From the NCBI GenBank assembly GCA_022782405.1, contig JALFNK010000003.1:1-64000 (forward strand): a DNA stretch of 64,000 nucleotides, in the 5' to 3' direction. This stretch comes from Alistipes sp. (GTDB lineage Bacteria > Bacteroidota > Bacteroidia > Bacteroidales > Rikenellaceae). Positions within the stretch are counted from its first letter, which is position 1. Every line of letters begins with the position of its first letter. The notes below the pieces were generated by a model that was not told the DNA's origin, made no database searches, and was given only the letters and a program-made list of their open reading frames with translations. The position numbers and the translations under genes were made by a program. Below are positions 35,140 through 45,390 of this stretch, one piece after another.

Positions 35140-35412
35140 TTCCTATCTTGCAGATGCCCCCAGGATTTCGACTGCTGCGGCGATTTGCATGATTGCCTTA
35201 TTTTCAGTAGATTTGGCATACGGGTATCATCCTCTTTCGCCGTATGCCTGCTGCATGGGAATCCCATCAGGTTTGTGGATCCGGACGGGAACAAATTAAG
35301 AGTTGCAAATAATGCGTCTGGAGTTATGTATAATCAAGGGACTATCGTGAAAATATCAACGTTTCACAATCAACTTATTATCAATATAATACAAAATTCA
35401 TATCTTAGCTAG
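35140..35412 (+). pseudogene. Broken RHS tip with 73-bp repeat
   Basis: NYSYLADAPRIS (matching NYSYLADGTKFS of the intact tip) joins directly to the AAAICMIALFSVDLAYGYHP segment shared with the JAB-type toxin. A frameshift follows, then GNPIRFVDPDGNKL and about 30 further residues. It seems to be a recombined and then broken cassette; the toxin part is missing. Confidence 0.7.
35177..35249 (+). repeat. 73-bp direct repeat, copy 2
   Basis: Identical to 29132-29204; see that entry. Here it sits within a broken RHS tip. Confidence 0.9.
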
Positions 35413-35526
35413 AATACCCCCAACCGCCCTAGGAAAGCCGAATTTGGAGGTATCGCAAAAATAAATCTGCTTGGCTAAGGCACAAAATTTCTCTGGAATA
35501 TCACCCAATCTCCCGTTCACGGAGTT
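35413..35526. other. Short AT-rich gap
   Basis: Between the last RHS fragment and the decayed transposase; no gene or clear repeat seen. Confidence 0.5.
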
Positions 35527-36834
35527 CGATTTTTATGACTTATACAGGCAGACGTTCGAGCACAGCGAGCGGGGAAGAATCAAGAAGAAGTTGCCGCTTG
35601 GTGAGATGGCGGAGAACTAGGGACTGAGGAGCAGCATGAGGCCGAAGCGCGGCCGCAAATCGTACTTCACCCCGGAGGGCAAGGTTGCGCTGATATTCCT
35701 AAAGATGTACACAAGCCAGAGCAGCCCGAAACTGCTGGAGCAGCTGAACGGCGACATCCACTACCAGCTTTTCTGCGGTGTAAGAATAGACCCAATGTAT
35801 CCCCTGACGGACTACAAGCTCTGGACGACGTGTTTTCAGAACTTTCCCGCGGACTGAAGATCCAACAGCAGCAGGAGATACTGGCTGACTCCTGGAAGCC
35901 GTATATGAAAGACCTTGACAGGGTGTATACAGAACAGATGCGACCTGCTACAAGAGCGAGATGCGCTACCTTCCAGACCCGAAACTTCTGCGGGAAGAAT
36001 GGAGAAGGTATATGTCATGTGTGCTCTGAGTGCAAAGCTGCATTGTGCTCCGTCCAAGGACAAATTACGTTGACGTTGAGTAGGCCAACCTGTTGTACAG
36101 GAAACAGCGCAGACATACGAAGGTCCAGACCAAGAAGCTGACCCGACATCTGCTGAACCTCCTTAGGAAGATCCTGAAGGAGACACGCTGGCTGGAGAGG
36201 GAGAACTCGAATATGGAGAACATGCTGACAATCAAGCAGAAGAGCGACATTGAAATCATCACGAGGATATACCGTCAGCAGAAGAACCACTTCGAGAACA
36301 ACGACCCTCGTGAGAGTGTCAAGAACAGAATAGTGAGCATCAGCATGCCGTACGTAAGGCCGATAGTGAGGGGCAAGGAAGTGAAGAGCGTAGAGTTCGG
36401 TGCGACGTGCAACAACATCCTGGTTGACGGACTCTCGCTCATCGAGAAGCTGTCATTCAATGCTTTCAACGAGGAGACCAGGCTGCCGCACTGTCTGAGG
36501 ATGCACCGGAGACTCTTCGGAGTGGATGCAAAGGAAGTCGGAGGAGATGCAGGCTATGCCGGCAACACCAACAGGGAGCACTGCTGGGAGAGAGGGATAC
36601 AACATTATTCGTTAAGCGAAGCCGTCCTTCCTTCGTGAAGAAAGATAACGACATCATCCGCAACGAGCTGGCGAGGGTGAGGGCCACGAGGATGGAAGGC
36701 TCGTTCGGAACGCAGAAGGAGCCTATGGCCTGAAACGCATCAAGGCGAGGACGAAGCAGACCGAAATCCTGTACATCTTCTTCGGCATCCACACGGCGCA
36801 TGTAGTCCAGCGGGAAGTCGACGGAACTGCCTAG
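35527..36834 (+). pseudogene. Decayed IS1182-like transposase
   Basis: Protein-like pieces in at least three frames: FDFYDLYRQTFEHSERGRIK, an in-frame stop, MRPKRGRKSYFTPEGKVAL, LFCGVRIDPMYPLTDYKL, then a long piece with SISMPYVRPIVRGKEVKSVE and FNEETRLPHCLRMHRR, and finally EGSFGTQKE, LKRIKARTKQTEILYIFFGI. The order matches the long DDE transposases of the IS1182 group common in Bacteroidota. Several frameshifts and stops make it inactive. It forms the right border of the island. Confidence 0.8.
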
Positions 36835-37198
36835 GCTGCCTGACACTCGAGGTGAGTGAGAGTAAAAACGGCCCTTTCACTGGAGTATTGGCTCCAGTTG
36901 TGTCCAAAAATGAAACAATCGGCTCCTAAACGGAGCCGAAGATATAAAAAGATGAGTTCGATCGTAAAACTACAAGGACAGTCCAGCCGGTTGACTCATA
37001 ATGACAGAATTAAACGACAGTCCCTAATTAATATAATTTACAACCCATAACGGATAATAGACAAACAGAAGCAAAATGAATCTATAAACAGGGCTCCTAC
37101 TGTCTTCTCTCCAAGCTTTAATCGCATCGAAACGAAATTGCTTACCTTAATAATAGACATAGATTAAATATTATGAATATAAGCAGTTTGCCTTGATA
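36835..37198. other. Intergenic stretch after the island
   Basis: No convincing gene. It holds the hairpin at 36920-36938 and otherwise AT-rich sequence leading to the Kdp histidine kinase stop. Confidence 0.6.
36920..36938. terminator. Small GC-rich hairpin
   Basis: CGGCTCC, 5-base loop, GGAGCCG, followed by an A-rich run on the plus strand; on the minus strand it would be followed by GATTGTTTCATTTTT, so it could end minus-strand transcription from the Kdp operon. Confidence 0.4.
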
Positions 37199-38917
37199 TT
37201 AAACAGGGATCGATACCGTAAATCGGCATCCTTTCCCGATTCCACTTTCGATTGAAATCGTGCCGCCATGTGCCTCCACGAATTCTTTTGATATAGCCAG
37301 TCCCAGTCCGCTTCCCTGAACTTTAGTGCCCGGGACGCGGAAGTAGCGTTCGAAGATACTTTTATGGTATCGCGGATCTATTCCATGACCGAAATCCTGC
37401 ACATAGATGTCCACATGCCTGTCGTGCTGCGATGCACCGATAATTATACGGGAATTTTCCGGAGAGTGGTGTATTGCATTCGACAGCAGATTGGTAATAA
37501 CCCAGGCTATCTTTTCGTTGTCTACGAACAGCTTAGAGATCTTTTCGGGATATTCCACCTCAACGAAACACAGGAAACGCTCTGCGAGTACCTGTGTGGC
37601 CTTTATGGCATATTCGATCAACTCTATGGGCTTGACGATTTTGGGCTTTATTGTGAGCTTGCCCGATTCTACCTGGGTGAGATTCAGCAATTCGCCTGTG
37701 ATATTCAACAGTCGGTCGCTGCTTTCACGGATACTGCCCAGTAACTGGGTTTGCTCCTCGTTGAGTGATCCGAGACGTGAGTCACCGAGCAGCTGCAGGC
37801 TCATCAATATCGACGAAATGGGGGTTTTCATCTCGTGCGATACGGTGGCTATGAAATTCGTTTTGGCCGAATCCAGTTCCTTATATTTGGTGACATTGTT
37901 CAAGATGATCAGGTTCCCGACAAACTGCTGCCGCGTTTCACCTACGGGATTTATATACAGGGGAAAGTTGTCCATCTGGAAATAGCTCTCCTTGTTGTCC
38001 GCATAAATTTTTAAGGGCTCATGTTCATGGTCGTCATGCTCTGCGTATACTTCGCGGATGAGCCGCCGCAACAGGTCGTTGTGCAGGGCTATTTCCGCCG
38101 CTTTGCGCCCGATGATATTGCCCCGTTTCAGGTTCAGGATCGAGAATGCCTCGTCGTTCATGAAAAGAATATTGCGCTCCGAATCCAGGCCGATAATCGG
38201 CTCATGCAGGCTGTTGACGATGGCTTCGATCCGTTTCTTCTCCGTCATGAGCCGGTCGAGCGAACTGCGCCGGTACTCCGACAGCTTGCAGGCCATATCG
38301 TTAAATGATGCGGCCACGGCGCTGAACTCCTTGTTGTTGCCGAAATCGAGCCGTTCGTCGTAGTTGTGGTTGGCGATCTGGGTGATTCCCTGTTTCAACT
38401 TGTCGATGGGCCGCAAAATAACCGCCGGGAAGCGGAACAGGAAAATCACCGCCAGCAGAATACACAATGCAGACAGTATGGTAAGCCACTGAACCGCACC
38501 TTCAGCACGGGATTCCATATCCGAGCTTTTGGCGCGTATTGAGTTCATGTTCAATTCCATGATTCGATAAAGGTCATCGCGGATTGCCTGGATCTGGGCG
38601 ATGGAGACCGAATCCGTCAGCGCATCGATTTTTCGGGTCAGGGCGGACGTTACCTCCTTTTCATTTACCTCGGTGATGTTTTGCTGCTGAAGAGTCAAAC
38701 TGTTTATCAAAACATCCCGCGACGAGGAATCCTGCGAGAGGCGGTCCAACGAACGGAGCATCTCTTCTACATAATGCACGGAGTTGTAGTTGTCCGCGAG
38801 GATGTCCTTCGATGCGACGGAAAGCTGCCGGACCGAACGGACCGACTGGAATCCCAGCAAAAGAATCAGCACGAACAATACGCCGATACCTAACGTCAGT
38901 CTGTTACGAAGATTCAT
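37199..38917 (-). CDS. Histidine kinase of the Kdp locus (HAMP-PAS-HisKA-HATPase)
   Basis: 572 residues from Met at 38917 (overlapping the KdpD stop by one base, TAATG). First span ~8-28, a periplasmic helical sensor region, second span (~140-165), HAMP, PAS (~235-350), HisKA with phospho-His in VSHEMKTPISS, and HATPase blocks NLLSNAIHHSP (N), DFGHGID (G1) and GSGLGLAIS (G2). With the truncated KdpD next to it, this supplies the kinase half that classical KdpD carries in one chain. Its likely partner is the NtrC-type regulator at 45695. Confidence 0.88.
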   Translation of the reverse strand: MNLRNRLTLGIGVLFVLILLLGFQSVRSVRQLSVASKDILADNYNSVHYVEEMLRSLDRLSQDSSSRDVLINSLTLQQQNITEVNEKEVTSALTRKIDALTDSVSIAQIQAIRDDLYRIMELNMNSIRAKSSDMESRAEGAVQWLTILSALCILLAVIFLFRFPAVILRPIDKLKQGITQIANHNYDERLDFGNNKEFSAVAASFNDMACKLSEYRRSSLDRLMTEKKRIEAIVNSLHEPIIGLDSERNILFMNDEAFSILNLKRGNIIGRKAAEIALHNDLLRRLIREVYAEHDDHEHEPLKIYADNKESYFQMDNFPLYINPVGETRQQFVGNLIILNNVTKYKELDSAKTNFIATVSHEMKTPISSILMSLQLLGDSRLGSLNEEQTQLLGSIRESSDRLLNITGELLNLTQVESGKLTIKPKIVKPIELIEYAIKATQVLAERFLCFVEVEYPEKISKLFVDNEKIAWVITNLLSNAIHHSPENSRIIIGASQHDRHVDIYVQDFGHGIDPRYHKSIFERYFRVPGTKVQGSGLGLAISKEFVEAHGGTISIESGIGKGCRFTVSIPV

Positions 38918-40044
38918 TACGATAAAATAATTAAATCCACATTGAGTTTGGCCAACCAGTTCAACAGGTGCCGGAACCTGAGAGCCGTTACAAACAGCGA
39001 ATATAGCGAAAATCGGGGACCGCTGATGCAAACCGTATTGATTTTCCGCTCTTGACAGATATCCACGATCGTTTCGATGTAACGGTTCGAATGGACCCGC
39101 ACGACCTCTCCGCCCAGTTCCGACGCCAGATTGAAATTGTTGATCAGGTAGCGTTGGTTGGCCAACGGGATACGGTCGATGTTCTCTTTGTCGGACTGGA
39201 CATACAGGACGATGAACGCCGCATTCATGTGTGTGGCCAGGCGGGCAGTTTTCCGAATGACACGGCGTGCCTGTTTTTCGGAGGAGTCGATCACGGCCAT
39301 CAAGTATTCGTGATAGAGCTTCCCTTCGGCCACGACCTGCGTCTCGACCTTCTTTTCCACCCGCATGGCGACCTCCTTCAGCGCCAGTTCCCTCAATTGA
39401 AGCAGGTTGTCATGCGTGAAAAAGTTTCCCAGCGCCGCCGCAATCTTGTCCGGCCTATAGATCTTGCCGGCTTTCAGACGTTCGATCAGGTCATCGGCCG
39501 TCAAATCGATGTTGACCACCTCGTCGGCCACGGCCAGCACGTTGTCCGGAATGCGTTCCTGGATTTCGACACCGGTAATCGTTTGGACCTGCTCGTTGAT
39601 CCCCTCCAGATGCTGGATGTTGACGGCCGAAATCACGCTGATCCCCGCATCGAGGATCTGCATGACATCCTGCCAGCGTTTGGGATTCGCGCTTCCTTCG
39701 ATATTGGTATGCGCCAGTTCGTCCACGATGACGATCTCCGGATGCTGGTTGATGATCGTCTGCGTATCCATCTCTTCGAGCTCCTTCCCCTTATAGAAAA
39801 GCTTCCTCCGGGGAATCAGGGAGAGCCCCTCGACCAGCGCCTCGGTCTCGGCCCGGCCATGCGTCTCCACATATCCGATCCGGACGTCGACCCCGGATTC
39901 GGACAGCTGATGCGCCTCCTGCAGCATACGGTAAGTTTTGCCTACACCGGCACTCATGCCGATGTAGACCTTGAACTTACCCCGATGCGATTGTTTGATC
40001 AGATCGAGAAAATGCTGTGCGCTTTGTCGCGTGTCGCTATTCAT
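38917..40044 (-). CDS. kdpD: KdpD N-terminal sensor protein (KdpD + Usp domains only)
   Basis: 375 residues. The KdpD domain has a P-loop GMSAGVGKTYRML and Walker B VIVDELAHTN; a universal-stress-protein-like domain follows (~250-375). The transmembrane and kinase regions of full KdpD (about 900 residues) are missing and are supplied by the adjacent histidine kinase. It senses potassium or ionic state in the cytoplasm. This split arrangement is known in other Bacteroidota. Confidence 0.9.
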   Translation of the reverse strand: MNSDTRQSAQHFLDLIKQSHRGKFKVYIGMSAGVGKTYRMLQEAHQLSESGVDVRIGYVETHGRAETEALVEGLSLIPRRKLFYKGKELEEMDTQTIINQHPEIVIVDELAHTNIEGSANPKRWQDVMQILDAGISVISAVNIQHLEGINEQVQTITGVEIQERIPDNVLAVADEVVNIDLTADDLIERLKAGKIYRPDKIAAALGNFFTHDNLLQLRELALKEVAMRVEKKVETQVVAEGKLYHEYLMAVIDSSEKQARRVIRKTARLATHMNAAFIVLYVQSDKENIDRIPLANQRYLINNFNLASELGGEVVRVHSNRYIETIVDICQERKINTVCISGPRFSLYSLFVTALRFRHLLNWLAKLNVDLIILS

Positions 40045-40053
40045 CTTTCCCCG

Positions 40054-40797
40054 TCACATTCTGAAAGAAATGCCACCTACAAAATTAACATCCTCCAAGG
40101 CTGGATTCCAAATCAGATTGGTAAATAATCCGATATTCATACCGTCATTTTCCCCGATATCCCAAATCTTCCCCGCATTGAGGAAAACATTCTGGACATA
40201 GAAATCCCTGTCGACCCCGTAAGTCCCATACGCATTCCACGGCACCATACCGACACCGGCCTTCATATCGATCCCTTTCACCTGGAACGGATAGGCGATT
40301 TCGAAATAGGAGCCGTACGCCCGTTCGCCCCGGCTGTTGACATCGGCGGCCCCGAAGAGGATCGTGTACCAGGACAGCGTGAATGGAATTTTTTCCGAGA
40401 CGACCCAACTGGCCCCGACTTCCATGCGATGATGGGAATGATTATCGAATGTAAAGTAGTTCCGGCCGATCAGGTCTCTGTTGCCGGTCCCTCCTTCCCA
40501 ATACAAATCGGCCAATGACAAGGTAACGGGCCCCAGGGTGTAGGCCAACGTAATATCCATCTCTTTGTAAGACGTCGACGCAAAGTCTACCGATCCCCAT
40601 GCCGTTGCCGAAAAATTATCGGCGCTCATAGTCAATGCCGGCTGAAGGCTGACGCCGGCTTCGTACACGCCTCGCCAAATATAACTGCTAACCAGGTCGC
40701 TCCCGCCGCTGAAAGAGATGCCTTTGTCTTGTGCGGAAACAGGGCCGGCGGTCAATACGGCCTTTACAACCAGTGCACAGACTATTATACGTTTCAT
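40054..40797 (-). CDS. Outer-membrane beta-barrel protein of the Kdp operon
   Basis: 247 residues from Met at 40797 (MKRIIVCALVVKAVLTAGPVSAQ, signal peptide). The mature part has alternating beta-strands with aromatic girdles (SSYIWRGVYEAG, GSVDFASTSY, LAYTLGPVTLSLADLYW) and ends in a C-terminal aromatic/Met strand (VGGISFRM). It lies between kdpC and kdpD on the same strand. A role in outer-membrane passage of K+ is an inference from location. Confidence 0.7.
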   Translation of the reverse strand: MKRIIVCALVVKAVLTAGPVSAQDKGISFSGGSDLVSSYIWRGVYEAGVSLQPALTMSADNFSATAWGSVDFASTSYKEMDITLAYTLGPVTLSLADLYWEGGTGNRDLIGRNYFTFDNHSHHRMEVGASWVVSEKIPFTLSWYTILFGAADVNSRGERAYGSYFEIAYPFQVKGIDMKAGVGMVPWNAYGTYGVDRDFYVQNVFLNAGKIWDIGENDGMNIGLFTNLIWNPALEDVNFVGGISFRM

Positions 40798-40823
40798 AAC
40801 TTCAAATTTGCTGTTTATTGCTA

Positions 40824-41390
40824 TCATTTGTGAGCTTCATCGAGAGCGACGTTAAGCTTCAAAACATTTACCTTATACGTTCCGAAAAGTCCCAGCCAGG
40901 GTTTTTGGACGGTTTTCTCCACAATTTCCCGAACCTGGCCTTCCGACATGCCGCGGGCTTCGGCAACACGACGGATCTGCACCTCGGCTCCGCGCGGCGA
41001 AATGTCCGGATCCAGTCCCGACCCGCAGGCCGTAACCATCTCTGCGGGCACATCTTTCCTTTCGAGATAGGGGTGGGCCTCCAAAAAGGTATCAATGCGA
41101 GCCTCTACTTCGGCCAGATATTCCGGATTGTTGGTTCCCTTGTTGCTTCCGCCCGAGGCTCCGCCATTGTAATCGACGGCAGAGGGGCGGCCCCAGAAAT
41201 AGCGGTTGTCGGTGAATTGCTGCCCAACGTTGGCGGCGCCCACGACTTTCCCGTTCAGTTCGACCACCGGGGCCTCTCCGTCATTCGGAGAAGCGACCGC
41301 GGCCGTCAGACGCAGGGCCAACACATACCCAATGGTGAGCACAACGCACATCACCAGGGTGAACTTAAATGATATCCATAAATTTTTCAT
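40824..41390 (-). CDS. kdpC: Potassium-transporting ATPase subunit C
   Basis: 188 residues with one N-terminal span (WISFKFTLVMCVVLTIGYVLA). The periplasmic part carries the KdpC signatures YFWGRPSAVDYN, GGSNKG and ACGSGLDPDISP(R)AA-like GAEVQIRRVA. It stabilises the KdpFABC complex and assists K+ capture. Confidence 0.95.
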   Translation of the reverse strand: MKNLWISFKFTLVMCVVLTIGYVLALRLTAAVASPNDGEAPVVELNGKVVGAANVGQQFTDNRYFWGRPSAVDYNGGASGGSNKGTNNPEYLAEVEARIDTFLEAHPYLERKDVPAEMVTACGSGLDPDISPRGAEVQIRRVAEARGMSEGQVREIVEKTVQKPWLGLFGTYKVNVLKLNVALDEAHK

Positions 41391-41403
41391 GATTCTCTTT
41401 CGA

Positions 41404-43446
41404 TTAAAAAAATACGCTGATTAAAATATCGATCAGTTTGATTCCCGCGAACGGGGCGACGATGCCTCCCAACCCGTAGATGAACAGGTTGCGGCGCAGC
41501 AGGGCGGAGGCTCCGATCGGCTTGTAGCTTACGCCGCGAAGAGCCAGCGGAATCAGCAGCGGAATGATGATCGCGTTGAAGATCACAGCCGACAGAATGG
41601 CGCTCTCAGGCGAATGAAGGTGCATGATGTTGAGGGCCTGCAACGACGGGATCGAGGTGATAAACAGCGCCGGCACGATGGCGAAGTATTTGGCCACGTC
41701 ATTGGCGATGGAGAAGGTGGTCAGCGTCCCGCGGGTCATGAGCAGCTGCTTGCCGATCTCCACGATCTCGATCAGTTTCGTCGGGTCGTTGTCCAGGTCG
41801 ACCATGTTGCCGGCCTCCTTGGCCGCCTGGGTTCCGCTGTTCATGGCCACGCCGACATCGGCCTGGGCCAAGGCCGGGGCGTCGTTCGTGCCGTCACCCA
41901 TCATAGCGACCAGTTTCCCGGCCTGTTGCTCCCGTTTGATGTATTCCATCTTGTCTTCCGGTTTGGCTTCGGCGATGAAGTCGTCCACACCCGCTTTTTC
42001 GGCAATATATTTTGCGGTCAGCGGATTATCTCCGGTTACCATCACGGTTTTGACACCCATCCTGCGGAGCCGCTCGAAACGCTCGCGAATGCCGGTCTTG
42101 ATAATGTCCTGCAATTCGATTACCCCCTGCACCCGTTCGTCGGAGCAGACCACCAGCGGTGTCCCGCCGTTGGCCGAAATCCTTTGGACGATGCCGTCGA
42201 TCTCCTGCGGGAAAGCGTGCCCTGCATCGGTAACGATTTTCCGGATCGCTTCGGTGGCCCCTTTGCGGATGCGGGTGCCGTCCGGCATGTTCACGCCCGA
42301 ACAGCGGGTTTCTGCCGTAAACTGAACCATCCGCATGCCAACCATCTCCCGAGGATCCACTTTGATGCCCTGCTTCGAACCGAGTTCCACGATGGATTTT
42401 CCCTCCGGGGTCTGGTCGGCGACGGAAGAAAGGACGCACATCTGGACAAATACCCCGGAATCGCCGCCCTGCACGGGATAGAAGCGGGTTGCTTTCCGGT
42501 TGCCGATGGTGATGGTTCCGGTTTTGTCCAGCAACAGCGTGTTGATGTCCCCGGCCGTTTCCACGGCCTTCCCCGATTTGGTGATTACATTGGCCCGCAG
42601 GGCCCGATCCATTCCGGCAATGCCGATCGCCGACAGCAAGCCTCCGATGGTCGTCGGAATTAGGCAGACGAACAGCGAGATGAAGGCTGCAATCGTGATG
42701 TTGACGCCGATGTAGTCCGCAAAGGGTTTCAGACTGGCGCAGACGATGACGAAAACAAGGGTAAAGCCTGCCAGCAGAATCGTCAGCGCAATCTCGTTGG
42801 GGGTCTTCTGGCGTGAAGAGCCCTCCACCAGCGCAATCATCTTGTCAAGAAAACTCTCTCCAGGCTGGGCGGTTACCTTGACCAGAATGTGGTCGGAAAG
42901 GACCTTCGTTCCGCCCGTCACCGAACTCTTGTCGCCGCCCGCTTCGCGGATCACCGGAGCCGATTCTCCCGTGATGGCACTTTCGTCGATGGAGGCCAGT
43001 CCCTCAATGATCTCGCCGTCGGCCGGGATCGTGTCGCCCGCCACGCACTCGAAAACATCTCCACGTTTTAATTCCGAACTGCTGACGGTTCTGGTTTTCC
43101 CATTGTCTGCGACCAGTTTCGCAGGGGTTTCTTCCCGGGTTTTCCGGAGCGAATCCGCCTGTGCCTTGCCGCGGGCCTCAGCAATAGCTTCCGCGAAATT
43201 GGCAAAGAGCACCGTCAGCAACAACACCGCAAAGACGACCAGATTATACCAGAACGACCCCTGTGAATCGTCTCCCGAAACCGCAATATAGATCAGCAAC
43301 AGCAGCATGACGGCCGTTACTACTTCCACCGTGAACATGATCGGATTCTTGATCATCTTCCGGGGATCGAGTTTCCGGAAAGACTCCACGAAACTCGTTT
43401 TCAGCAGCTGTTTGTCAAACAGCGCAGTATTGATTTGTTTTTTCAT
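41404..43446 (-). CDS. kdpB: Potassium-transporting ATPase ATP-binding subunit B
   Basis: 680 residues from Met at 43446. P-type ATPase: phosphorylation site [14 protein letters not shown]-type actuator loop (AITGESAPV), KGAT nucleotide site, MVTGDN and [12 protein letters not shown] hinge. It provides ATP-driven energy for high-affinity K+ uptake by KdpA, inner membrane. The start falls 15 bp ahead of the KdpA stop region; the genes are tightly spaced. Confidence 0.97.
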   Translation of the reverse strand: MKKQINTALFDKQLLKTSFVESFRKLDPRKMIKNPIMFTVEVVTAVMLLLLIYIAVSGDDSQGSFWYNLVVFAVLLLTVLFANFAEAIAEARGKAQADSLRKTREETPAKLVADNGKTRTVSSSELKRGDVFECVAGDTIPADGEIIEGLASIDESAITGESAPVIREAGGDKSSVTGGTKVLSDHILVKVTAQPGESFLDKMIALVEGSSRQKTPNEIALTILLAGFTLVFVIVCASLKPFADYIGVNITIAAFISLFVCLIPTTIGGLLSAIGIAGMDRALRANVITKSGKAVETAGDINTLLLDKTGTITIGNRKATRFYPVQGGDSGVFVQMCVLSSVADQTPEGKSIVELGSKQGIKVDPREMVGMRMVQFTAETRCSGVNMPDGTRIRKGATEAIRKIVTDAGHAFPQEIDGIVQRISANGGTPLVVCSDERVQGVIELQDIIKTGIRERFERLRRMGVKTVMVTGDNPLTAKYIAEKAGVDDFIAEAKPEDKMEYIKREQQAGKLVAMMGDGTNDAPALAQADVGVAMNSGTQAAKEAGNMVDLDNDPTKLIEIVEIGKQLLMTRGTLTTFSIANDVAKYFAIVPALFITSIPSLQALNIMHLHSPESAILSAVIFNAIIIPLLIPLALRGVSYKPIGASALLRRNLFIYGLGGIVAPFAGIKLIDILISVFF

Positions 43447-43461
43447 CCTGTTATTCCACAA

Positions 43462-45153
43462 TTAGAAACTTAAATAGTCGGCGATCGGGCCCAGCGCCAG
43501 GGCCGGGAAGAACGAGAGCGCCGCAACGATCATGATCACCACGAAGGTCATCAGCGAGAAGGTGAACGTGTCCGTTTTCAAGGTACCGGCACTTTCCGGG
43601 ACAAACTTCTTCGAGGCAAGCAGCCCGGCGATGGCCACCTGCCCCACGATCGGGAAATAACGCCCCATGATCAGCGCGATGCCGGTCGAAATATTCCAAA
43701 ACGGCGTATTGTCGGCCAGGCCTTCGAACCCGGAGCCGTTGTTTGCCGCCGCAGAGGTGTATTCGTAAAGCATTTCGCTCAAGCCGTGGAACGAGGGGTT
43801 GTTGAGCCACCCGATTTCCGGATGGATTGCGGCGACGGCTGCGGAAATACCGGTTCCGACCAGAATCAGGAACGGGTGCATGAGCACCACCAGCGTCGCG
43901 ATTTTCATCTCCCGGGCTTCCACCTTCTTGCCGAGGAATTCGGGGGTTCGCCCGACCATCAGACCGCTGATGAATACGGCGATGATCAGGAAGGCAAAGT
44001 AGTTCATCCAGCCGACGCCCACTCCGCCGAACCAGCAGTTGATCTGCATGTTGAGCATTTGGAGCATTCCGCTGATCGGGGTTTGGCTGTCATGCATAGA
44101 GTTCACGGATCCGTTTGAGGTAACGGTGGTTACCATGCCCCACATGGCCGAAGCCCCCGAGCCGATCCGGATCTCCTTGCCTTCCATCGAACCGAGGTCC
44201 TGGGCAATGCCCATTTCGTCGATCCGGGGATTGCCGCCCATCTCCTGGGGGACCGATACGCATACACCGACCGTAAAGGCAAGAAGCATCACGCCGAAGA
44301 TCCATGCAGCCAGTTTCCGGCGGCGAATATAAAATCCCACGGCCCAGACCATGGCCATCGGCAGGATCAGGATGGACCAGCATTCCAGGATATTCGTGAA
44401 GGCATTGGGGTTTTCAAGCGGATGCGAGGAGTTCGTTCCGAAGTATCCGCCGCCGTTCGTTCCGAGCTGCTTGATGGGAACGATCGCAGCCGTCGGCCCC
44501 TGGCAGATCACCTGCTCGCCGCCTTCGAGCGTCTCGATCGTCTGCTTGCCGTCGAAAGACATCGGGGTCCCGTTGATCACCAGCAGAATGCCCACCAGCA
44601 GAGAAAGCGGCATCAGGATTCGGGTTACACTCTTTGTCATGAACACCCAAAAGTTCCCGATGGTCTTTGTGGTTTTGGCTGCGAGCGCCTTCATGATCCC
44701 GGCAAGAACCGCCATGCCGCAGGCTGCGGTAACAAACTGGAAGAGCATGATGACGAACAGCTGCGTAAAATAGGTAAGCCCGGATTCCCCGCTGTAATGC
44801 TGGAGGTTGCAGTTCACCATGAAGCTGATCGTCGTATTGAACGCCAGATCGGGAGACTGTCCTCCGTTTCCGTCCGGATTCAGCGGGAGCCAGCCCTGGC
44901 AGACCAGCAGGACCATCCCCCAGACAAACCAGAACACATTGACGGTCAATAAGGCTTTCAGGAACTGTTTCCAGTTCATCTCCTCGTCGGGACGTATTCC
45001 GCACAGTTTGTAGATCCGCCGCTCGACGGGGGCCATGAAGTCGAGCCAGGTGCGTTCCCCTCTATATACTTTGGCAATGTAACGTCCCAGAGGATAGCTG
45101 AAAGCCACCAAAGCGACCCATTGCAGCACAATGCCTAAAATCTCGGTATCCAT
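43462..45153 (-). CDS. kdpA: Potassium-transporting ATPase subunit A
   Basis: 563 residues, about ten spans. Selectivity-filter-like loops appear as NTTISFMVNCNLQHYSGE, GTNGGGYFGTNSSHPLENP, MHDSQTPI and AAANNGSGFEGL. It is the K+-translocating subunit. First large gene after the small membrane ORFs. Confidence 0.97.
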   Translation of the reverse strand: MDTEILGIVLQWVALVAFSYPLGRYIAKVYRGERTWLDFMAPVERRIYKLCGIRPDEEMNWKQFLKALLTVNVFWFVWGMVLLVCQGWLPLNPDGNGGQSPDLAFNTTISFMVNCNLQHYSGESGLTYFTQLFVIMLFQFVTAACGMAVLAGIMKALAAKTTKTIGNFWVFMTKSVTRILMPLSLLVGILLVINGTPMSFDGKQTIETLEGGEQVICQGPTAAIVPIKQLGTNGGGYFGTNSSHPLENPNAFTNILECWSILILPMAMVWAVGFYIRRRKLAAWIFGVMLLAFTVGVCVSVPQEMGGNPRIDEMGIAQDLGSMEGKEIRIGSGASAMWGMVTTVTSNGSVNSMHDSQTPISGMLQMLNMQINCWFGGVGVGWMNYFAFLIIAVFISGLMVGRTPEFLGKKVEAREMKIATLVVLMHPFLILVGTGISAAVAAIHPEIGWLNNPSFHGLSEMLYEYTSAAANNGSGFEGLADNTPFWNISTGIALIMGRYFPIVGQVAIAGLLASKKFVPESAGTLKTDTFTFSLMTFVVIMIVAALSFFPALALGPIADYLSF

Positions 45154-45184
45154 TTATTCGCGGTTTTGTAAAATATCTTCACAT

Positions 45185-45265
45185 TCAGAATTTTTCGGGT
45201 TTGACGAGCACATACATCAGGTAGATGAATAGGAGCAGGCTCAATATCAGAAGACCTATGAACAT
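45185..45265 (-). CDS. kdpF: KdpF small subunit
   Basis: 26 residues: MFIGLLILSLLLFIYLMYVL then VKPEKF. A single span with a short basic tail ending Lys-Pro-Glu-Lys-Phe is characteristic of KdpF (usual length 25-30). It lies 31 bp upstream of kdpA. It is lipid-like and stabilises the KdpFABC complex. Confidence 0.88.
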   Translation of the reverse strand: MFIGLLILSLLLFIYLMYVLVKPEKF

Positions 45266-45276
45266 AATCTTACGCT

Positions 45277-45372
45277 TTAGATTTTTTCGAACCAATCCAC
45301 ACATTTGTAGTAAAACCAGTAGCACAATACGCCCAAGGCCACCAAGGCCAGGAACATCAGAATTTCATTCAT
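45277..45372 (-). CDS. 31-residue membrane protein of the Kdp operon
   Basis: MNEILMFLALVALGVLCYWF then YYKCVDWFEKI. One membrane span, Cys/Trp/Tyr-rich end. It lies 11 bp upstream of kdpF on the same strand, with its own start. No named family known to me. It is probably a real small gene because its layout (short acidic start, span, charged end, stop) fits and spacing is operon-like. Confidence 0.55.
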   Translation of the reverse strand: MNEILMFLALVALGVLCYWFYYKCVDWFEKI

Positions 45373-45390
45373 TGTTTTCTGTTTATTAGT

